Origin: JACVRM01 sp036824245
GTDB lineage: Bacteria > Actinomycetota > Thermoleophilia > Gaiellales > Gaiellaceae
Direction of reading: 5' to 3'
NCBI GenBank assembly: GCA_036824245.1
Contig: DAITAO010000010.1
Coordinates: forward strand, 1 to 56,999
Length of the DNA stretch: 56,999 nucleotides
The translations under genes and the position numbers were made by a program. Shown here in pieces: positions 8,978 through 17,555 of this stretch (position 1 is its first letter; each line of letters opens with the position of its first letter). Under the pieces are notes generated by a model. The model was not told where the DNA came from. It made no database searches and was given only the letters and a program-made list of their open reading frames with translations.

Positions 8978-9871
8978 GTGGCGACTATCAACCAGGCAAA
9001 GTCTGGACCACGCCGTCTTGCGTGTCCGGTCTGTGGTCTCGAGATCGACCGTGCCCGCGCCGATTCGCCGAACTACGTTCGCTGTCCGTCCTGCCGCCTC
9101 GTATACAGCAAGGTCATCACGCCGCCGGTGCCGAGCACCGAATGGGACGCGATGTACTACGCCGACGACCGCGTGCTGGATTACTACGAGAAGCGTCGAT
9201 CGGGATTCCAGAAGATGGTCTCCATCACAAGCCGCCTCGCGGAACGACGTGGAGTCTGGCTGGACGTCGGTTGCGGCCTAGGCGGGATGCTTCACGCTGC
9301 CCAGGAACAGGGCTGGGGAGCAGTTGGGATCGAGCCCTCTCAGATCTCGGTCGACGCTGCCCGCGAACGAGTGCCGTCTGCGCAGGTGGTCCAGGGCCGG
9401 ATCGAAGAAAGGCTGCCGGAGTTCGCCGACGTGGACGTCGTGTCATTCGTCGACGTGCTCAAGTACATCGACGATCCACTCGACGTCCTGACCAACTGTC
9501 GCACGGTCCTCGCGGACGGCGGGTGGATCTTCATCCGTGAGGCCAACGCCGACCGCGGTCGCAAGCAGCGCTCCGAGCAGAAACTCCGGCTCGATCCGGG
9601 CTGCGAGTTCCACCTGCAGAAATGGAGTCCGGCGTCGCTCGAGAGGGCGCTCAAGCAGTGCGGATTCACTAACGTCCGTTCCTTGCCTTCACCCATATTC
9701 GTCGAGACGACCGGATGGGAGCGCGACACGGGAGCTGGACTGCGGATGAAGCTGGAGAAGGCGATGAGGAGGATCGGCTGGCCGGCCGCACGTCTGGCGC
9801 ACGGCCTTACCGCCGGGCGCTTCTACATGACTCCCAACTTCATCTCTCTCGCACAGAAGCCTGCTGACTGA
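8978..9871 (+). CDS. SAM-dependent methyltransferase with N-terminal zinc ribbon
   Basis: Predicted 297 residues. Cys16-x2-Cys19 and Cys36-x2-Cys39 form a zinc-ribbon-like N-terminus. The class I methyltransferase domain carries the SAM-binding motif WLDVGCGLGG (about 94-103), the acidic VGIEPS strand end, and VDVVSFVDVLKYIDDP as motif II. This arrangement is common in C- or O-methyltransferases of sugar biosynthesis. The start is GTG at 8978, preceded by GGGGAGAGAAGC; the reading frame opens earlier. It converges on the glycosyltransferase gene with only 21 nt between stops. Likely methylates a nucleotide sugar or glycan residue of the exopolysaccharide. Confidence 0.75.
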   Translation: MATINQAKSGPRRLACPVCGLEIDRARADSPNYVRCPSCRLVYSKVITPPVPSTEWDAMYYADDRVLDYYEKRRSGFQKMVSITSRLAERRGVWLDVGCGLGGMLHAAQEQGWGAVGIEPSQISVDAARERVPSAQVVQGRIEERLPEFADVDVVSFVDVLKYIDDPLDVLTNCRTVLADGGWIFIREANADRGRKQRSEQKLRLDPGCEFHLQKWSPASLERALKQCGFTNVRSLPSPIFVETTGWERDTGAGLRMKLEKAMRRIGWPAARLAHGLTAGRFYMTPNFISLAQKPAD

Positions 9872-9892
9872 GCACCAGGCTCCGGGGCGGGT

Positions 9893-10918
9893 TCAGCGCC
9901 CCAGGGCTGCTCGGAGCCAGCCGTGCAGCATGCCGGCTCCGTAGCCGAGGTGGAACGCGGGAAAGACGGCCAGGGTGCGAGCCACGAGCCCCCATGGCTC
10001 CCCGCGCCTGCGCACTCCGGAGGCGCCCAGTGTCAGCGCGAGACCGGTGTAGGCGGCGAGCTCCAGGCCCAGGAGCCGGCGGGCGGGCGCGAAGCGCACA
10101 GCGGACGGGCCCAGGACGGCGAGCGAGACGACCAATGCCAGCGGAGCGAGACTCCGCGGGCTGGGCAGCTTGCGGTGTTTGCGAATGACTGGCACCTTCC
10201 ACAGCCCATACTCGTAGTACTGCCGAAACACGCCTGCCAGCGAGCCGCGCGGGGTGTAGTGCACCTGAATGGCGCTGTCGAGCAGAACGACCTCCCCGGC
10301 CAGCCTGAGGCGCAGCGTGAACTCGTCGTCCTGGTTGCGGATAAGCGACTCGTCGAAGAAGCCGGCCCGCTCGAAGGCGGCCGGTCGGAAGGCGCCGTAC
10401 GTAAAGATGTCCGTCTCACGGCGGGTCGCCTCACCCGTGTCGCGCATCCAGCCGATGCCGCCGAACGGACCGTCCATGGCGGCCGCCACGGCACGCTCCA
10501 TCGCGGTGCGGCCGTGTGGAACGACGATGCCACCGACTGCGACCGCGCCGGTCTCCTCGGCTGCGAGCGCGCAACGGCGCAGATAATCCGGCGGGTAGCG
10601 CGAGTGGCAGTCGAGGCGGACGATGAGATCGCCTCCGGCGCGCCGGATACACGCGTTCAGGCCCTGGGAGACCCAGCCACCCTGATTCTCGATGAGCGTG
10701 AGCTCGAGGCCGGCTCGTCGCGCGGCTGCGACCAGCCGCGCCACGGAGTCGTCGGTCGAGCGGCCGTCCGCGACGAGCACCTCGAGCTCGCCCTCGAAAT
10801 CCTGCGCGGCGAGGTCCTCGACGAGCCGCTCGACGTGGTCGGCCTCGTTCCGCATCGGCACCATGACGGAGATGCGCCTCACCGGTTCCGTGTGGACCGC
10901 ACTCGACATACCCGACAT
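9893..10918 (-). CDS. Membrane-associated family 2 glycosyltransferase (ExoA-like)
   Basis: Predicted 341 residues. The GT-A domain has ISVMVPMRNEADHV near the N-terminus, VLVADGRSTDD, LIVRLDCHSRYPPDYL as the DxD-like region, and RNQDDEFTLRLRLAG as the acceptor/catalytic ED region. The last 85 residues contain two or three hydrophobic helices, as in ExoA-type succinoglycan glycosyltransferases. Start chosen is ATG at 10918; a GTG at 10933 overlapping the upstream stop as GTGA is in frame and equally possible. Last gene of a minus-strand run that begins at 14269. Expected at the inner membrane, adding a sugar to a lipid-linked repeat unit. Confidence 0.85.
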   Translation of the reverse strand: MSGMSSAVHTEPVRRISVMVPMRNEADHVERLVEDLAAQDFEGELEVLVADGRSTDDSVARLVAAARRAGLELTLIENQGGWVSQGLNACIRRAGGDLIVRLDCHSRYPPDYLRRCALAAEETGAVAVGGIVVPHGRTAMERAVAAAMDGPFGGIGWMRDTGEATRRETDIFTYGAFRPAAFERAGFFDESLIRNQDDEFTLRLRLAGEVVLLDSAIQVHYTPRGSLAGVFRQYYEYGLWKVPVIRKHRKLPSPRSLAPLALVVSLAVLGPSAVRFAPARRLLGLELAAYTGLALTLGASGVRRRGEPWGLVARTLAVFPAFHLGYGAGMLHGWLRAALGR

Positions 10919-10929
10919 GCCGTCCTGAC

Positions 10930-11679
10930 TCACGAGAGGCGCCGACCTGCCGCGCGAAAGCGTCGCACGGCATCCCGATCGGGCCACGAGTAGTAGGAGC
11001 CCTGCGTCAGGTCGAGCGGCCGCCGTTCGACGGTGCCGTTCTCGATTGCGTCCAGAACCTCCAGCAGCAAATCCGCTGCGAGCAATTTCGAGCGCCTGAG
11101 GAACTCGTCGAGGGTCTCCGTAGGCGAGATGGGAAAGACTCGTTGCGCACAGAGGTCGCCCGCGTCGATCCGCTCGTTCATGAAGTAGACCGAGACACCG
11201 GCCTGGCGCTCTCCGTTCGCCAGCATCCAGAAGCTCGGCATGATTCCGCGGTAGTTCGGCAGCTGCGACCCGTGGACGTTCAGGCAGCCGATCGCCGGCA
11301 CTTCGAGCAGGGGCCGCTTGAAGATCTGAGGGCAGCTGACTGACACGAGCAGGTCCGGATTCAGCCGGCGCAGATCCGCGAGGAATTCGGCGGCGTTCAC
11401 GTCCTTGATCTCGCCGCTCACCACTCCCCGTCGCTCGCAGACCGACTCGATCGACCGGCGTCCTGCCCTCGCCTGGAGGAGGCGGGTAGCGAGGCCGAAC
11501 ACGCCGCGTGCCCCGAAGGTGCGGTAGTAACGCCACGCTGCTGCCCGGGACGTCTGCCCCTTGTAAAGAGGCGGCACGATGTAGACCGCCTCGGTCTCCT
11601 CGCCCCGCGACGCGAGCACGCGGTCGAAGAACGCCGGCAGGTAGATGCGGTCATCGGTCGTCAGGAAGACGATCTTCAC
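10930..11679 (-). CDS. Sugar N-formyltransferase
   Basis: Predicted 249 residues, a single formyl_trans_N fold. CLNVHGSQLPNYRG carries the catalytic Asn-x-His and the LPxYRG loop typical of methionyl-tRNA and nucleotide-sugar formyltransferases, and INERIDAGD-type sequence (YFMNERIDAGDLCAQ) supplies the conserved Asp. The C-terminal OB domain of Fmt is absent and the gene lies among sugar genes, so it probably uses N10-formyl-tetrahydrofolate to formylate an amino sugar. The GTG start at 11679 overlaps the upstream stop (GTGA) and has GGGGG about 7 nt upstream; an in-frame ATG at 11691 is the alternative. Confidence 0.8.
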   Translation of the reverse strand: MKIVFLTTDDRIYLPAFFDRVLASRGEETEAVYIVPPLYKGQTSRAAAWRYYRTFGARGVFGLATRLLQARAGRRSIESVCERRGVVSGEIKDVNAAEFLADLRRLNPDLLVSVSCPQIFKRPLLEVPAIGCLNVHGSQLPNYRGIMPSFWMLANGERQAGVSVYFMNERIDAGDLCAQRVFPISPTETLDEFLRRSKLLAADLLLEVLDAIENGTVERRPLDLTQGSYYSWPDRDAVRRFRAAGRRLS

Positions 11680-12587
11680 GTGATCCCCCACGCCTCGAGC
11701 ATCCGGTCGAAGCGACCGTACGGCTGCCTCTCGAGAAGGTGCCGCACGCGGCGGACGAACGACCCCCGGCCTAGCCCCTGCGCGATCCGGAACGCCGCGG
11801 GGACGCGGCCACGATACTCGTCCAGCTCGGAGTCGTTGAACTCATACGGGTGGCAGTAGACGACGGCGGGCCGCTCGCTCGCCACGATCGCCTGCAGCGC
11901 ATGCTCGAGCAGCCGGACGGGGAGAAAGCGGAAGTAGCCGCCCCCCGCTACCGGCACCCGGGCGCGTCCGACCACCCAGACCGCCACAGGCACTTCCAGG
12001 ATGCGGGATCCGTTGGCGAGGGTGAGCCGGTGCGGAGCGACCTCCCAGCCCTGGATGCCGTACCGGCGTGCGCGCATCGGAAAAATCGAGGAGTCGACTT
12101 CGAAGCCGAGCTCGGCGGCGGTCTCGAGGGCCCAGAGGTTCTCCGCGCGAATCGAGAAGTCCTGCGCGCGGAACGCGGTCACGCGCGTCCCCGACGCGTC
12201 TTCAACGGTCTTCTTCGCGCGCTCCAGCTCGTCTCGTAACGCCTTGCGATCCATCTCGTAGAGCGGCTTGTGGCTGTAGCCGTGGGACTGGACTTCGTGC
12301 CCCGCGGCCACCAGCGACTGCAGGAGGCCCGGGAATGTCTCGGCCACTCGGCCCTGAACGAAGAAGGTTCCCTTCACGCCGTGCTCGTCGAGCACGGCGA
12401 GCACGCGATCGACGTTGCGGACGACGCGTTCCGTGATGGGCGCATCGAAGTCGATGCACGACTGATACCAGTCCTCGACATCGACCGTGAACGCGCTCAG
12501 GGGCCGTCCGTCGCCGCTCCGGGGCGAGCGAAGCAGCTCGACGTCATGGACGGCCGGGGAGCTGAATGACCCGTCGGGCGATGGCAT
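11676..12587 (-). CDS. XrtA/PEP-CTERM-type polysaccharide deacetylase (DUF3473)
   Basis: Predicted 303 residues. SAFTVDVEDWYQ (about 31-42) is the signature of the exosortase-associated deacetylase subfamily of NodB-like enzymes. KGTFFVQGRVAE, HEVQSHGYSHKPL (metal-binding His pair) and VTAFRAQDFSI are the following NodB motifs. The C-terminal part, from about 200, contains AGGGYFRFLPVRLLE and VVYCHPYEFN of DUF3473. No signal peptide, as in relatives. Expected to de-N-acetylate a hexosamine of the polymer or its lipid-linked precursor. Translationally coupled to the formyltransferase by a 4-nt overlap. No exosortase is visible in this window. Confidence 0.88.
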   Translation of the reverse strand: MPSPDGSFSSPAVHDVELLRSPRSGDGRPLSAFTVDVEDWYQSCIDFDAPITERVVRNVDRVLAVLDEHGVKGTFFVQGRVAETFPGLLQSLVAAGHEVQSHGYSHKPLYEMDRKALRDELERAKKTVEDASGTRVTAFRAQDFSIRAENLWALETAAELGFEVDSSIFPMRARRYGIQGWEVAPHRLTLANGSRILEVPVAVWVVGRARVPVAGGGYFRFLPVRLLEHALQAIVASERPAVVYCHPYEFNDSELDEYRGRVPAAFRIAQGLGRGSFVRRVRHLLERQPYGRFDRMLEAWGIT

Positions 12588-12671
12588 CGGCTTCGTCTCT
12601 CATGATGGCGACTCGGCTCGCCGGTAGGGGCCGGCCAGGCGCGCGCGCGCCCATACGGCGGATCTAGAAGG

Positions 12672-13478
12672 TCAGACCTCGGCGACGAGGTTGGGGTCGG
12701 GGCGGGCGATCACGCTCTCCCAGACCGCGACAGCCTTCTCGTAGTCCTCGTGACGCCCGATGTCGAACCAGAGACCGTCGTACACGTATGCGCCCACCTG
12801 CTCGCCTGCCTCGAGGAGGACATTGACGAGCTCCGGGAAGTCGAAGTGCTGGTCCTCGGGGATGTACTCGAGCACGGACGGCTCGATCACGTACATGCCC
12901 ATGCTGACCGCCGTGGTGAGCTCTGGTTTCTCCTCGTACTGGTCGACGAGTTGGTACCCGTTTCGGCGCGCAAGGTGCATGACGCCGTAGTCGATCTTGA
13001 TCGTGCGCTGGTGAGTGGCGATCGTGACCGCGTTCCCACAGTGGTGGTGGTGCCGGAGCAGATCCTGGAAGTCGAGAGCGGTGAGCACGTCGCCGTTCAT
13101 CGCGATGAACGTCTGATCAAGCCCTTCGACGAGGCGAAGCGGGGCGGCAGTGCCGAGCGCATTCTCCTCCTGCACGTAGGTGATGTCCGCGCCCCGATCG
13201 CGGCCGTTGTCGAACACGGCTCTGATCAGGTGCGACAGGTAGCCGACGCAGAGCGTTACTTGGACGATCCCTGCGGAAGCGAGCTGCTCGACGACGACCT
13301 CGAGGATCGCCTTCTCGCCGATCGGCATGAGCGGCTTGGGGAGCACCGACGTGTACGGCGCCAGTCGCGTGCCCCGGCCCCCGGCGAGGATGACCGCTCG
13401 CGTCCCCTCGAGCGGGCTCCGCGTCCGCGCGCGCAGCGCGTCGGGCAGCTTGCTCGGGTCGTCCGTCAAGTCCGTCAA
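12672..13478 (-). CDS. Sugar-phosphate nucleotidyltransferase
   Basis: Predicted 268 residues. LAGGRGTRLAPYTSVLPKPL (about 31-50) is the nucleotide-binding signature of NDP-sugar pyrophosphorylases, FIAMNGDVLT carries the metal-binding Asp, and GMYVIEPSVLEYIP and DGLWFDIGRHEDYEKA complete the family pattern. Substrate specificity (glucose-1-P thymidylyl- or uridylyl-, or mannose-1-P guanylyltransferase) cannot be assigned; it lacks the beta-helix domain of bifunctional enzymes. It starts with TTG overlapping the stop of the sugar transferase (TTGA). Role: activates a hexose-1-phosphate for the amino-sugar branch of this locus. Confidence 0.85.
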   Translation of the reverse strand: MTDLTDDPSKLPDALRARTRSPLEGTRAVILAGGRGTRLAPYTSVLPKPLMPIGEKAILEVVVEQLASAGIVQVTLCVGYLSHLIRAVFDNGRDRGADITYVQEENALGTAAPLRLVEGLDQTFIAMNGDVLTALDFQDLLRHHHHCGNAVTIATHQRTIKIDYGVMHLARRNGYQLVDQYEEKPELTTAVSMGMYVIEPSVLEYIPEDQHFDFPELVNVLLEAGEQVGAYVYDGLWFDIGRHEDYEKAVAVWESVIARPDPNLVAEV

Positions 13479-14269
13479 GCCTGCTCCACGCTTGGTGCAG
13501 ACTCGATGCGCTCGGGTTGCACGGGCTGAGGCTCTTCCAGGTTCCGCCGCCGGAGCGTGAGCGCACCGTTAGCACGGTTGACGGCCACGTCGCGGCGCAG
13601 GACTACGGCCATGAGCGTCCAGCCAAGCACCCTCAGGTTCAGGCCGATCGAGGCCTGCTGCGCGTAGAGCGCGTCCAGCCGCAACTTCTGCGGAAGCACC
13701 CGCTCCCGGTAATGCTCGAGCCGGTTATCGCCGTCGAGGATCTCGATCTCACGTGCGAAGGCGAGCTGGCTGAGGCCGGTGATGCCCGGCCTGACGCGCA
13801 GAATCTGGTCGTATTCGTCGTGATGGAGTGCCACGAAGACGGGATCCTCCGGCCGCGGCCCGACGAGGCTCATCTCTCCCTTCACGACGTGCCAGAGCTG
13901 CGGGAGCTCGTCGAGTTTCGTGCGCGCGAGGAACCGGCCCGCGCGCGTGAACCGCTCATCGTCAGGCGACGTCAGGGGCGATCCCACGGCGTCGTCGTGC
14001 ATCTTGCGGAACTTGAGCATGCGCAGCTCGCGGCGGCGCCGGCCGACCCTGTCACAGCGATAGAAGGACGGGCCGCGGCTCTCGGCTCGGACGAAGATCG
14101 CGAGAGCGAGCACGACCGGCAAGAGCGCCAGCAAGAGCAGCGAGGCAACCCAGAGGTCCAGGCCCCGCCGCGCCCACGAGTCCAGGCGCGCTGGGCGACG
14201 CCGCCCCATGGCGGGGACATCGGATACCAGCGCATATACGCCCGAAGGCAACCTAGAGTTGTGCCGCAA
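13475..14269 (-). CDS. Polyprenyl-phosphate sugar-1-phosphate transferase (short type)
   Basis: Predicted 264 residues. A single membrane helix (about 38-60) precedes the bacterial sugar transferase domain: FYRCDRVGRRRRELRMLKFRKM, LARTKLDELPQL (catalytic Asp-Glu, about 120-121), GEMSLVGPRPE and RPGITGLSQL. This is the minimal WcaJ/PglC-like initiating enzyme without the NAD-binding N-terminal domain. It transfers a sugar phosphate to undecaprenyl phosphate at the inner membrane. The start is TTG at 14269 with a strong GGAGG six bases upstream. First gene of a five-gene minus-strand run. A long-type paralogue lies nearby at 15548-17032. Confidence 0.88.
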   Translation of the reverse strand: MRHNSRLPSGVYALVSDVPAMGRRRPARLDSWARRGLDLWVASLLLLALLPVVLALAIFVRAESRGPSFYRCDRVGRRRRELRMLKFRKMHDDAVGSPLTSPDDERFTRAGRFLARTKLDELPQLWHVVKGEMSLVGPRPEDPVFVALHHDEYDQILRVRPGITGLSQLAFAREIEILDGDNRLEHYRERVLPQKLRLDALYAQQASIGLNLRVLGWTLMAVVLRRDVAVNRANGALTLRRRNLEEPQPVQPERIESAPSVEQA

Positions 14270-14307
14270 GTTTCTCCTCCCCCGTCTGAACTAGACGGCC
14301 CGCTCTA

Positions 14308-14336
14308 AATGTTGCTGCTATAAGGAGCCACGTCAA
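14308..14336 (-). promoter_or_regulatory. Possible promoter of the 14269-9893 minus-strand operon
   Basis: TTGACG (14331-14336), 17-bp spacer, AACATT (14308-14313) on the minus strand. The -35 is good, the -10 poor. It sits in the 124-bp divergent region between the sugar transferase and aminotransferase genes. Confidence 0.3.
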
Positions 14337-14393
14337 GACTTCCGACCCGCTTTTTGCGATGAGATCGCGCCGACGGCCATCTGGAGCAGGCGC

Positions 14394-15536
14394 GTGACCG
14401 AGCAGGCATGGGAAGTGCCGCTCTCGGATGTCCTCGTGGACGAGCAGCTTTTGGCGGCAGCTCACGAGACCCTGGCCTCCGGCTGGTGGAGCATGGGTCC
14501 GCGCGTGCAGGAGTTCGAGCAGGCGTTCGCGGAGACGGTTGGCGCGGGCGAAGCGATCGCCGTCGCCAACGGAACGGCCGCGCTGCACCTCGCGCTGCTC
14601 GCCGTAGGCTGCGGGCCCGGCGACGAGGTCGTGATCCCGTCGCTGAACTTCGTGGCGGCGGCCAACACCGTGATGGTGAGCGGCGCTAAGCCGGTGTTCT
14701 GCGACGTGCTCGGGCCGGACGACCTGAACCTCGACCCTGCGGACTTGGAGGCGGCAGTCGGAGAGCGGACGAAGGCGCTGCTGGTGCTCCACTACGGAGG
14801 CTTCGCGTGCGACCTCGACCGCGTGCAGAGAATCGCTGAGCGCTACGGGCTGGCCGTGATCGAGGACGCCGCCCACGCTCCGGGCGCTCGTGCCGACGGG
14901 CGCGCATGCGGGACAGTCGGCGCCGCGGGGTGCTTCAGCTTCTTCTCGAACAAGAACCTGCCGGTCGGAGAGGGCGGGATGATCGTCACGAGCGACGCCG
15001 AGCTCGCGGCGCGTCTCCGCCTGCTGCGCTCGCACGGCATGACCACCCTCACGTGGGACCGCCACCGGGGTCACGCGTCCACGTACGACGTCGTGGACTA
15101 CGGATTCAACTACCGCCTCGACGAGTTGCGCGCGGCCATCGGCCTCGTACAGCTGCGGCGGCTCGAGCAGGAGAACGCCGCCCGCGCGGCCGTCGTGCAG
15201 CGCTACCGCCGCGAGCTGGACGACGTGAAGGGGCTGGTCGTCCCGTTCGGCGCCCACGAGCCCGAGAGCTCCTCCCACCACCTTGCCGTGGTACTGCTGC
15301 CGCCCGACGTCCCTCGCCGGCACGTGCAGGAGGCGCTGGGCGCGCGCCGCATTCAGACGAGCGTGCACTATCCCCCCATCCACCGCTTCTCGGCCTACGC
15401 GGAGCTCGCTGCGCGGCGGCCGCTCCCGCAGACCGACGCCGTGGCAGACCGCCTGCTCACCCTGCCCCTGTTCGGGCACATGAAGAGCAGCCAGGTCGAT
15501 CAGGTCGTCGCGGCGCTCCGCGACGCTCTGGGCTAG
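14394..15536 (+). CDS. DegT/DnrJ/EryC1/StrS-family nucleotide-sugar aminotransferase
   Basis: Predicted 380 residues, normal length for the family. VANGTAALHLAL (about 58-69) binds PLP phosphate, VIEDAAHAPGA holds Asp158 that pairs with the pyridine nitrogen, and FSFFSNKNLPVGEGG places the Schiff-base lysine at about 187. DYGFNYRLDELRAAIG and VHYPPIHR are family signatures. It converts a 3- or 4-keto NDP-sugar to the amino sugar using Glu or Gln. With the epimerase/dehydratase and formyltransferase nearby it fits a formamido-sugar route. The start is GTG at 14394; the gene stands alone on the plus strand and converges on the long sugar transferase. Confidence 0.88.
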   Translation: MTEQAWEVPLSDVLVDEQLLAAAHETLASGWWSMGPRVQEFEQAFAETVGAGEAIAVANGTAALHLALLAVGCGPGDEVVIPSLNFVAAANTVMVSGAKPVFCDVLGPDDLNLDPADLEAAVGERTKALLVLHYGGFACDLDRVQRIAERYGLAVIEDAAHAPGARADGRACGTVGAAGCFSFFSNKNLPVGEGGMIVTSDAELAARLRLLRSHGMTTLTWDRHRGHASTYDVVDYGFNYRLDELRAAIGLVQLRRLEQENAARAAVVQRYRRELDDVKGLVVPFGAHEPESSSHHLAVVLLPPDVPRRHVQEALGARRIQTSVHYPPIHRFSAYAELAARRPLPQTDAVADRLLTLPLFGHMKSSQVDQVVAALRDALG

Positions 15537-15547
15537 CCGCCGACGGT

Positions 15548-17032
15548 TTACTCGGCCGCGGCGGGAACCCGCAGCACGACGCGGAGCGTCTGCAGCACGA
15601 TCTTCACGTCGAGCCAGAGCGACCAGTTCGCGATGTAGTAGTTGTCCCACTCAACCCGATCCGAAAGCGAGGTCTTGCCGCGTAGACCGTTTACCTGGGC
15701 CCAGCCGGTGATGCCGGCCTTGACACGATGGCGGTCGCCGTAGCGGTACACGTCCCGCTCGAAACGGTCGACGAACTCGGGACGCTCGGGCCGGGGCCCG
15801 ACCAGGCTCATCTCGCCGCGCAGGACGTTGAGCAGCTGAGGGAGCTCGTCGATGGAGGTGCGCCGCAGCCACGCACCGACGCGTGTCCGGCGGTCGGCTC
15901 CCTCGACCCCGCCGGGCGCCGTATCCGTTGGTAGCCATTCCGGCTCGAGCACGTCGGCGCCGTCTACCTGCGGGCGCATCGTGCGCAGCTTGAGCATGTC
16001 GAACGGGCGGCCGTCGCGGCCTACCCGCGTCTGCCGGAAGAAAATCGGCCGCCCGAGCGAGACGGCCACGGCCAGCATGGCGACCGTCAGCACCGGCAGC
16101 GCCACGATCAGCGCCAGGGCGGCGACGAGACGGTCGACGGTGTGCTTGACGGCGAACTGCCAGCCCTTGGGGTCGGCGGGATGCGCCGTCACGAGCGGCA
16201 GGCCGCCCAGGTGGTCGATCGAGAGCCGCTGCGTCACCTGCTCGAACAGGCGCGGCACGTAGGACACCGCCACTCCGAGCTCGTCACACCGGCGGACGAG
16301 GCGTAGCAACACGTGATGGGGCGCGGTGGAGAACGTGATCACCACGTGTTGCACGCCGTAGTCCGCCACGAGCCGGTCGAGATCCCAGCTGGCCCCTAGA
16401 ACGGGAAGCTTGGGTCCTCCGGCGTCGTCCAGCGGTTCCTTGTCCAGGAACCCGATCGGGTTGAGGCCGACTTCCGGGTGCTCGAGCAGGCGCCGGGCCG
16501 TCAAACGCCCCACGTGGCCTGCACCGACGACGAGGGTCGGCAGGGAAGCCTCACCGGCCGCCCGCTCCCGGGCTTGTGTCCAGTAGAGCGCCACGCGGCC
16601 GGCCGCCAGGTACACCGTTGCGAACGCCCACGGACGAAAGACCTCCGCGGCGAGCGGCTCGTCGTCGCCGATCAGGACGCGCAGCGACAGCATGACCATC
16701 GCGGCGAGCGACGTGACCGTGATCACGCCGCGCAGGTCGTCGAGAATCTCCAGCCGCAGCCGCGGCGCGTACATGCCTCGCACGCGCGCGAGCACGAGCA
16801 CCAACAGCGCGAAGGCCGCCAGCCACCTCGCCGGCGGGGCCGACAGCGTCGAGTGCCATGTGCCGACCGTCGCGGCGCCCGCCGCCACCGCGAGCATGGC
16901 CACGTCGACCGACAGACAGGCGAGTGCCCAGAAGACGTTCGGATGCAGCCGCGGGCCGCGGGCCGTTCTGGCCCGCAGCGCCGCGAGTACGCCTACCGCC
17001 GGCTCCGTCGTCGACGTGGGCAAGCTCGTCAT
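15548..17032 (-). CDS. Polyprenyl-phosphate sugar-1-phosphate transferase (long WbaP/WcaJ type)
   Basis: Predicted 494 residues. The N-terminus has about four membrane helices (about 34-160), then a Rossmann CoA-binding-like domain (LVVGAGHVGRLTARRLL, about 167-184), another helix (about 305-330), and the catalytic domain with FFRQTRVGRDGRPFDMLKLR, RRTSIDELPQL, GEMSLVGPRPE, KAGITGWAQVNGLRG and the C-terminal WDNYYIANWSLWLDVKI helix. This is the full-length architecture of undecaprenyl-phosphate glucose- or galactose-phosphotransferases that start exopolysaccharide repeat units. ATG start. It ends 11 nt from the convergent aminotransferase gene. Confidence 0.92.
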   Translation of the reverse strand: MTSLPTSTTEPAVGVLAALRARTARGPRLHPNVFWALACLSVDVAMLAVAAGAATVGTWHSTLSAPPARWLAAFALLVLVLARVRGMYAPRLRLEILDDLRGVITVTSLAAMVMLSLRVLIGDDEPLAAEVFRPWAFATVYLAAGRVALYWTQARERAAGEASLPTLVVGAGHVGRLTARRLLEHPEVGLNPIGFLDKEPLDDAGGPKLPVLGASWDLDRLVADYGVQHVVITFSTAPHHVLLRLVRRCDELGVAVSYVPRLFEQVTQRLSIDHLGGLPLVTAHPADPKGWQFAVKHTVDRLVAALALIVALPVLTVAMLAVAVSLGRPIFFRQTRVGRDGRPFDMLKLRTMRPQVDGADVLEPEWLPTDTAPGGVEGADRRTRVGAWLRRTSIDELPQLLNVLRGEMSLVGPRPERPEFVDRFERDVYRYGDRHRVKAGITGWAQVNGLRGKTSLSDRVEWDNYYIANWSLWLDVKIVLQTLRVVLRVPAAAE

Positions 17033-17084
17033 GCCGCTCTACGGCCTTGCGGCCGCTCCGGCGAGAGCATCGGTCGTTGCCCGC

Positions 17085-17450
17085 CTACGCCTTGTTGCGA
17101 GCGACTCGCCGCAGGCCCAGGCCGAGTGACAGCAGAAGTCCGCCGCCGAACGTCAGCAGCGCCAGATCAAAGCCCGTGAACGGGAGTCTCGGGGTCGTCG
17201 GAGGCGGCCCTACACCGATCTTGCGCCGAACTTCTCGCTCCATTGCCGGCACGATCGAAGGTCCCCCGTAGCCCTGGACGGAAGGGTTCCTGAGCGCCGA
17301 CTCGAGGTCGGCGATCGAGTAGCGACCGTCCAGTCGCCCGTTGTCCTCGAAATCACGATAGATCTGGGTCGGCGTTGCGCCCCCCGCCGCTGGTGCGACG
17401 AGGAGAGCTGCCGCGACGAGGATCAGTACCCCCCGCGTAAACCTCCCCAT
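17085..17450 (-). CDS. Small LPxTG cell-wall-anchored protein
   Basis: Predicted 121 residues. A signal peptide (MGRFTRGVLILVAAALLVAPAAG) is followed by a short ectodomain containing DNGRLDGRYSIADLESALRN, then LPFTG (about 89-93), a hydrophobic helix and the basic tail RRVARNKA. This is a complete sortase class E/A-like sorting signal. Ectodomain function is unknown; the acidic DxNGxLDG stretch is mildly reminiscent of Ca-binding loops, which is only a resemblance. Start is ATG at 17450 with GGAGAACACC before it. It is divergent from the polymerase gene, so it may be co-regulated with the locus and its product could tether polymer or other proteins to the wall. Confidence 0.7.
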   Translation of the reverse strand: MGRFTRGVLILVAAALLVAPAAGGATPTQIYRDFEDNGRLDGRYSIADLESALRNPSVQGYGGPSIVPAMEREVRRKIGVGPPPTTPRLPFTGFDLALLTFGGGLLLSLGLGLRRVARNKA

Positions 17451-17555
17451 GGTGTTCTCCTTTCCGCAGTTGCCCCACGTCGCATCGTAGTGAAACATCG
17501 AGAAATTTCCTGTTCTGCGAATTTGCAGGACATATCGGGTTCTGCGGAGAAACGC

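Noticed and set aside
14253..15650. A 465-codon minus-strand frame over the aminotransferase
   Set aside because: Antisense shadow of the StrS-type aminotransferase, which has all PLP motifs on the plus strand.
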